Positions 57,414 through 64,000 of a stretch of DNA of 64,000 nt are shown piece after piece; the first letter of the stretch is position 1, and every line of letters begins with the position of its first letter. The translations under genes and the position numbers were made by a program. Below the pieces are notes generated by a model that was not told the origin of the DNA, did no database searches, and worked only from the letters and a program-made list of their open reading frames with translations. Source of the stretch: Omphiscola glabra (taxonomy: Eukaryota; Mollusca; Gastropoda; Lymnaeidae); contig OZ024806.1 of the NCBI GenBank assembly GCA_964017045.1, positions 23,890,003 through 23,954,002 on the forward strand, given 5' to 3'.

Positions 57414-57835
57414 GTCGGTCCACCGATATTCTCTACGGGTCCACAGATATTCTCTACCGGTCCACAGATATTCTCTACCGGTCCACAGATATTCTCTACG
57501 GGTCCACAGATATTCTCTACCGGTCCACATATATTCTCTACGGGTCCACATATATTCTCTACCGGACCACATATATTCTCTACGGGTCCACAGATATTCT
57601 TTACCGGTCCACATATATTCTCTACGGGTCCACATATATTCTCTACCGGACCACATATATTCTCTACCGGACCACAGATATTCTCTACCACTCTACAGAT
57701 ATTCTCTACCGGTCCAGATATATTCTCTAACGACCCACTGCTATTCTCTACCGGTCCACTGATTTCTCTACCGGTCCGCATATATTCTCTACCAGTCCAC
57801 AGATATTCTCTACCGGTCCGCAGATATTCTGTATC
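57414..57835. repeat. Minisatellite, 21-bp unit, ~20 copies
   Basis: GGTCCACAGATATTCTCTACC, with CATATA/CAGATA and ACGGGT/ACCGGT variants. Confidence 0.95.
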
Positions 57836-58107
57836 AGTCAGCAGATATTTTCATTGCTGCTCCTCAAAATAAATGACGATAATTTAACGCTTGGGACCTC
57901 TGGAAGAGAAGTGGTATGAAATTTGAATGGTTGCCATGACAATCTATGATGATGTAGGAGCCGTGTTCGTGAGGGGGAAAAAAACCTTAAAAAAAAACTA
58001 TTGAAAAAAAAACCTTTTGATTCAAAGATGGGTTAAAACGCATTTAAAAAGTGAGAAAAAATTTTACAATTTCAAAACGAATTACTCAAAGAAAGACGAC
58101 GCAGAAG

Positions 58108-58383
58108 TCTTGATAAGTATTCTCTATGAAGCAAAAGAAAGACATCAGACATGTAGATGAGCACTCTATGAAGCCAAAGAAAGACATCAGACATGTAGAT
58201 GAGCACTCTATGAAGCCAAAGAAAGACTGTGTAGAAATGTAGATGGGCACTCTATGAAGCCAAGGAAAGACTGCAGACATGTAGATGGGCACTTTATGAA
58301 GCCAAAGAAAGACTGCAGACATGTAGATGAGCACTCTATGAAGCCAAAGAAAGACTGTGTAGACATGTAGATGGACGTTCTAT
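58108..58383. repeat. Minisatellite, ~42-bp unit, ~6 copies
   Basis: CATGTAGATGAGCACTCTAT, GAAGCCAAAGAAAGAC; two subtypes differ in CATCAGA versus TGTGTAGA. Confidence 0.92.
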
Positions 58384-58829
58384 GAGCCCAAAGTATTCGA
58401 ATAGAATGTTTTGTTTTAATTTTTTATGAGTAGGTTTTTTTACAGACTTTCTTTTCGAAAAAAAAAAGTAAATCTTAAAATGTCACGTGTCTGTAAAAAA
58501 AAAATAATTAAAAAAATATTTATTACAAAAAAAAAAACGCGCTTTATCCAGACACAAGATGGCAATGCGAGTAGAGAGAAAGTTTTGAAATAAACACCAT
58601 TAGAGGGAGAGCGTCGTGTTGTGTTTAGTGATATTAGTTAAAATGCTCATACACAAAACATAATTTGAAAATACATGTTATAATTATCCTTATTAGTTTT
58701 CTTGTGTACTTTTGCCTTTGGAAGTTTGCGAAATAGTTGTCAAAAAATTGTCCCCTGTCAGCAGGGGGGTGATGAGGTTAAAAAAGCAAAAAGTAGACAA
58801 AGGTGAAAATCTATTGATACAACGCTTGG
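58384..58829. other. Unique AT-rich stretch
   Basis: A runs near 58459 and 58527; nothing recognised. Confidence 0.4.
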
Positions 58830-59655
58830 TAGTGATGTGTAACACGAGGTTGTTAGTGTGACAGGAGGCTGTCAGTGTAACACGAGGTTGTTAGTGTGAC
58901 AGGAGGCTGTCAGTGTAACACGAGGTTGTTAGTGTGACAGGAGGCTGTCAGTGTAACACGAGGTTGTTAGTGTAACAAGACGCTGCCAGTGTAACACGAG
59001 GTTGTTAGTGTAACAAGACGCTGCCAGTGTAACACGAGGTTGTTAGTGTGACAGGAGGCTGTCAGTGTAACACGAGGTTGTTAGTGTAACTAGACGCTGC
59101 CAGTGTAACACGAGGTTGTTAGTGTAACAAGACGCTGCCAGTGTAACACGAGGTTGTTAGTGTAACAAGACGCTGCCAGTGTAACACGAGGTTGTTAGTG
59201 TAACAAGACGCTGCCAGTGTAACACGAGGTTGTTAGTGTAACAAGACGCTGCCAGTGTAACACGAGGTTGTTAGTGTAACAAGACGCTGCCAGTGTAACA
59301 CGAGGTTGTTAGTGTAACAAGACGCTGCCAGTGTAACACGAGGTTGTTAGTGTAACAAGACGCTGCCAGTGTAACACGAGGTTGTTAGTGTGACAAGACG
59401 CTGCCAGTGTAACATCAGGCTGTCAGTGTGACATGAGGTTGTCAGTGTAAAAGGAGGCTGTCAGTGTAACAGGAGGCTGTCAGTGTAATATGAGATTGTC
59501 AGTGTGACAGATGGTTGTCAGTGTGACAGGAGGCTGTCAGTGTAAAAGGAGGCTGTCAGTCAAACAGGAGACTGTCAGTGTAACATGAGGCTCTCAGTGT
59601 AACATGAGGCTGTCAGTGTCACAAGAGACTGTCAGTGTAACAGAAGACTGTCAGT
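58830..59655. repeat. Minisatellite, 38-bp unit, ~22 copies
   Basis: GTGTAACACGAGGTTGTTA and GTGTAACAAGACGCTGCCA. The centre (about 58960-59400) is nearly uniform; the edges are mixed with GACAGGAGGCTGTCA variants. Confidence 0.95.
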
Positions 59656-60684
59656 GATATGTTTTATTTGTTCTCAAACTTTGTACACCGCATTTCTTAC
59701 CCAGTAAAGATTTCAAAACATTAATCCCGCATCCAAATAGTTAAAATAAAAAAAGCAAATAAATTCAAATCCAGCCGATTCTCTGGATCTTCCCGTATCC
59801 ACAGATACAGCATCCCCGCCCTCGGGAGGAGTGGGCACCCTTGGTTAAAGAACCCATTGTATATTTATATGTATACACGTTAGTGGCGAAAGATGCTTCT
59901 TAACATGCATATCACATACAGCAGCGTGCGTCCGCGTTTTCCCTGCAGATGTAGGACATTGTAGGACATTGTAGGATATTGTAGGACATTGTAGGACATT
60001 GTAGGACATTGTCAAAGACGTAAAAAAAAAGCACACTGCTTTTAAAATTGTGCAATATGAATTTAAAAAATAAAAAACAACAAACAAAAAAAAAAGCGCT
60101 ATTTATTTGCGCCTCAAACTGAGAATCAAATATAAAGCATCACGAACTTTTCATTCGCACGTCATGTATAAGACCTATTTATTCCTTTCATTTTGTATAA
60201 TTACAAAACTTTGGTCAACATTATTACGGCATTGTCGACAATATTGCATTAGGCTCATGGGCAGACACGATATATAGACTACATGGATGTTAGCGATGCT
60301 TCGACTAAAATGTTCTGAAGTTTTACTTTTAGCGGTGTAAGAAAATATTCAGAATTAGCGATGTGCTCGAGAAAACATGATCGATAATGTTCTAAAATCT
60401 TCAAGTTATGTTGAAGTCAAATTGTCCCAGGATTGACTTAAGTCAAGGTTTCCCAATGTGTCGTACGCTTATTCCTGGGGGTCGGGGAAAACTTTGGAGG
60501 GGGAAGTGGGGGCGGGGAGGGGGTTACGCGAGGCAAAGAACATTTATTATTTACTGTTATTAAAGTATATGCAATATTTTTGAACGAGGGGTGCTCGGCT
60601 TAAGAAAATTTATAGAAAGGGGTACACAGATATAGAACGTTTGGGAAACAGTAACTTAAGTAACTTAAGTCTTAAGTTATGAAG
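59656..60684. other. Unique stretch
   Basis: Six copies of TGTAGGACATT at 59949-60010; otherwise AT-rich with no gene. Confidence 0.5.
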
Positions 60685-61214
60685 ACTGTGGTTATATCAC
60701 TAGTGTGGTAGTCTTTGATTATATCTCTAATGTGGTAGTCTCTGATATAACTCTAATGTGATAGTCTTTGATTATATCCCTTATGTTGTAGTCTCTGATA
60801 TAACTCTAATGTGGTAGTCTTTGATTATATCTCTAATGTGGTAGTCTCTGATATAACTATAATGTGGTAGTCTTTGATTATATCTCTAATGTGGTAGTCT
60901 CTGATATAACTATAATGTGGTAGTCTCTGATATAACTCTAATGTGGTAGTCTCTGATATAACTCTAATGTGGTAGTCTTTGATTATATCTCTAATGTGGT
61001 AGTCTCTGATATAACTATAATGTGGTAGTCTCTGATCTAACTCTAATGTGGTAGTCTCTGATATAACTCTAATGTGGTAGTCTTTGATTATATCTCTAAT
61101 GTGGTAGTCTCTGATATAACTATAATGTGGTAGTCTCTGATATAACTCTAATGTGGTAGTCTCTGATATAACTCTAATGTGGTAGTCTTTGATTATATCT
61201 CTAATGTGGTAGTC
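60685..61214. repeat. Minisatellite, 26-27-bp unit, ~20 copies
   Basis: CTCTGATATAACTCTAATGT / GGTAGT alternating with CTTTGATTATATCTCTAATG; mixed dimers and trimers. Confidence 0.94.
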
Positions 61215-61227
61215 TTGTTAGATTCGT

Positions 61228-61375
61228 GCATCTTCTTTTTTTCTCGTCTCTGTCTGTCTCTCTTTCTCACTCCCTCTCTTCTTTCTCTCTCTCTCTTCTC
61301 TCTCCTTCTCACTTCTTTCTCTCTCTCTCTTCTATCTCTTCTCTCTCTCTCTCTCTCCCTCTCTCTTCTCTCGAT
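61228..61375. repeat. (CT)n-rich tract
   Basis: CTCTCTCT with TTCTCTCTC interruptions. Confidence 0.9.
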
Positions 61376-62058
61376 CGCTAACTTTAAAATTTGGACGGCC
61401 AAATGATGGGAATGCCTCTCCGTGCCGGGGAGTTACGGGACCGTCTTATCAAAAACTGGCGCCCCGGATCACGTGACAGATGCTAGTCACGTAGCAACAT
61501 GCCACGGTTAAAACCTCAAAGTGGAGGGGCGTAGGTGCAGAACTGGCACCAGAGAACAGGGGGGGAGCAGCGCCCCATGTTTATTAATGATGTTAATTCT
61601 GACTGACAGAGTCCCTGCCTTTGAAAGTGTGGAGGAGATAAGACTTCTTGCATCGTGTAGAACTGTTTATTGAAGGGAGGTAAATAGTTGGTCTAATTTA
61701 ACACAAGGGAAATAATTTTTATTTAAAATATTTATTGAACACGTTTGTTATTTTAATATAATTTTTTTTTTTACAAATGGTTCTCAAATTTGAGCTCCAG
61801 CTCTAAACTGGAAAATGGAAATCTAATCTGAACATATTAGGCATTTTTTTATATAAAAGCCAAGTATAATGTACGAAAAGAAGATAACACAATAATCAGA
61901 ATGTATAGATTTCCACTGAATGGAAGTTTTAGCTAGTATATGTTCCTGAAATATTTTTCCTTTTGCTTTTGATATTGGCGTTCACATGTTCAGTCTCATT
62001 CGAATGTTATTCTCATTACCTTCAAACGTCAAACTATTGGTGTACTCTTGAATAGGGA
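61376..62058. other. Unique stretch
   Basis: No gene. Ends with a lone unit of the 28-bp array (62036-62058). Confidence 0.45.
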
Positions 62059-62378
62059 TTAACTAGACACGAACAATCTGTGGCAATATAATAATAAAAT
62101 ACAATTTTACATTATGCATAAGTGGACGTTTCGGCACATGCCTTCATCAGTACAACAACAAAACATATACATAAGTATAAATTAAATTTACATTATATAT
62201 ATATATATATATATTGATATTTCCTACCCAAAAAAAGAGAAAAATTACGAGTGGGCGAAAAAACCAGACAGAAACAAAGTAAAGAAGAATGGAAAGGAAG
62301 TGACTTGAAGTAAAATGTAAAAACCCAATCAGGAAAAATACATGGCTGTTACGTAAAATTGTGGATTTGTCTTATCCC
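62059..62378 (-). mobile_element. Probable retroelement fragment with hammerhead-like motif, inserted in the 28-bp array
   Basis: On the minus strand, CTGATGAAGGC-ATGT-GCCGAAAC spans 62128-62150. The segment separates one array unit from the rest, and GAATAGG stands at both junctions. A (TA)n run lies at about 62196-62214. The family is not identified. Confidence 0.45.
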
Positions 62379-62389
62379 GAATAGGAATA

Positions 62390-62815
62390 GGGAAAATAAT
62401 TGGTGTACTCTTGAACAGGGAAAATAATTGGTGCACTCTTGAACAGGGAAAATAATTGGTGCACTCTTGAACAGGGAAAATAATTGGTGCACTCTTGAAC
62501 AGGGAAAATAACTGGTGCACTCTTGAATAGGGAAAATAATTGGTGTACTCTTGAACAGGGAAAATAATTGGTGCACTCTTGAACAAGGAAAATAATTGGT
62601 GCACTCTTGAACAGGGAAAATAATTGGTGTACTCTTGAACAGGGAAAATAATTGGTGCACTCTTGAACAGGGAAAATAACTGGTGCACTCTTGAATAGGG
62701 AAAATAATTGGTGTACTCTTGAACAGGGAAAATAATTGGTGCACTCTTGAACAAGGAAAATAATTGGTGCACTCTTGAACAGGGAAAATAATTGGTGTAC
62801 CCTTGAATAGGGTGT
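62390..62815. repeat. Minisatellite, 28-bp unit, ~15 copies
   Basis: AATAATTGGTGCACTCTTGA plus ACAGGGAA. A five-unit block (GAACAGGG ... GAATAGGG ... GAACAAGG) occurs twice in the same order. Confidence 0.95.
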
Positions 62816-63114
62816 TAATATCTTTCTTTGTCAAACCGATTACCGGATATACGACACTGGTTTGCAACTGGTTATCTGTTGTTACCATGCATTCCCAACT
62901 GCTCCACATACAATCTTCAGATGGACCTATTTTATTAGATGGAAAGTACCTGTTGAAATCTTTTTTTTTTGTGTTTAAGTTAAAGCAACTTTCTTTACAA
63001 GTGGAATTTTCCTATTTTCGGAAACATTCTTTATGAGTATCGTGACGGGATTACAGGCTTGTTACATCATGCAATACGTTTTTAATGCTGTTAGCTTTTT
63101 TTATTTACTTAACC
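62816..63114. other. Unique stretch
   Basis: Nothing recognised. Confidence 0.4.
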
Positions 63115-63300
63115 AGAAATAACCCGCCAAGCCACGACGGCGGCAATGAGTGAACTTCCCATCAGCTAAAGCTACATGACAAAACACGGATCCAAGTAAC
63201 GCACTTCATGGCAATCTCAATCACTCCTAACTACTGGGAATTTTTTTTTGCGCGTCTGTTGAACACATCGTAACATACCATAGAGAATTATTATTTAGTG
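63115..63300 (+). repeat. Dispersed repeat, copy B
   Basis: Aligns with 12724-12890 through ACCCGCCA, ATGACAAAA, CCAAGTAA and TTTTGCGCGTCTGTTGA. Confidence 0.6.
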
Positions 63301-63597
63301 ATGTTTAAATTTTAAATTATGGATTAAAATAAAACTGTAAGAAGAGAATTCTTTTTAACCAGCTTTTCAATAACCGGCTATCGGTTTTGAATTCAATCTA
63401 TGGTTAACATCCTTTGTCTTGAATAGGGAACCCATATTATGTGATGTGTAAGTCATGTCATAATTTTGCTTCTTCACCATCCTCAAGTTTACTTATGCTA
63501 TGATCAGTTCAGGCATCCACATCTTTCAGACAGTTTATTGATAACATTGTGTTGGTCGGTGTTTACAGTTAGTGAACTTAGCTCATCGGCCTATGTA

Positions 63598-63945
63598 CAG
63601 TAGAGGGTCGTTTTTCAGAGTGCCGATTAACCGAAACGTCGGTTATCTGAACTCCAAAAACCAGCCTGACCTCGGATGCTATTACGTACACCAGTCATCT
63701 ATTTTGCTAAACGATTTTTTTTTTCGCAGAAATAAATTCTAGTCCTTACCAAAGCCTGACATCAGCCATCTGACCCCTATATACTGTTGATAGTTGTAGT
63801 GCATATTACACCATAATAAATCACTATACGTGTGTAATGTAAGCTTATATTGTATTCCCAGCATTTGCTTTTCTTTAAAACTTTAACACAAACTCCCCGT
63901 CGCTTTGATCGGTTACCCGAGCCCTCCCAAATAAGTTCGGATAAT
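63598..63945. mobile_element. Possible pogo/Tigger-like element, partial
   Basis: After a TA dinucleotide it begins CAGTAGAGGGTCG, followed by CCGATTAACCGAA and CGGTTATCTGAAC as in Tigger termini. AAGTTCGGATAATAGG near 63930 may be the decayed opposite end. No transposase frame. Confidence 0.4.
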
Positions 63946-64000
63946 AGGCAACGTATGTAATATCATGTAGTACATTCGATAACACGAGAAGCCGCGACGC

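Noticed and set aside
62329..62909. 186- and 147-codon minus frames with NYFPCSRVHQLFSL repeats
   Set aside because: Translations of the 28-bp array, which cycles through three frames.

Overview
The window is eukaryotic nuclear DNA: AT-rich, gene-poor, with spliced coding exons, DNA transposon remnants and a very heavy load of tandem repeats. The coding sequence and the transposons point to an invertebrate, most likely a gastropod mollusc and perhaps a freshwater pulmonate snail. That placement is an inference from (i) a spiralian-looking GATA4/5/6 gene and (ii) several short hAT elements matching the SPIN family, which is known from vertebrates, a triatomine bug and a pond snail. I cannot name the species.

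Only one protein-coding gene can be supported: the 3' part of a GATA zinc-finger transcription factor of the 4/5/6 class, on the + strand, in four coding exons (22068-22240, 22790-22915, 26286-26388, 26808-27877). The exons encode the N-finger, the C-finger, the basic tail of the C-finger, and a long C-terminal tail rich in regularly spaced tyrosines. The first visible exon starts inside a codon, so the N-terminal exons lie upstream. I could not find them in the 22 kb before it, and they are probably outside the window. Poly(A) signals follow at 27982 and 28103. No tRNA, rRNA or second gene could be supported on either strand.

Layout. 1-9.8 kb: AT-rich sequence with a 46-bp minisatellite, a 300-bp inverted-repeat element, a foldback-like composite (6195-7082), a pentanucleotide satellite and a 20-bp array. 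9.8-18.5 kb: GA-rich, 55-bp, 30-bp, GATA, CT-rich, 23-bp and 17-bp arrays; the last holds 41 copies of a unit carrying an AP-1 site. 18.5-29.3 kb: the GATA gene and flanks, with two more minisatellites inside its 3.4-kb intron. 29.3-64 kb: intergenic sequence with about 25 further arrays and scattered hAT-type MITEs, separated by unique stretches that include a few GC-richer islands which could be regulatory.

By my own summing about 22 kb (roughly a third) of the window is tandem repeat in some 45 arrays, nearly all of different sequence. Several arrays show nested higher-order periods. Many give long open frames on both strands because their units are multiples of three or contain no stops; these are not genes. 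The most notable themes are the density of unrelated minisatellites around a developmental regulator, arrays and excess single sites that match bZIP (AP-1/CRE) and GATA consensus motifs, hAT insertions with intact 8-bp target duplications, and a hammerhead-like motif shared by three repeat copies.
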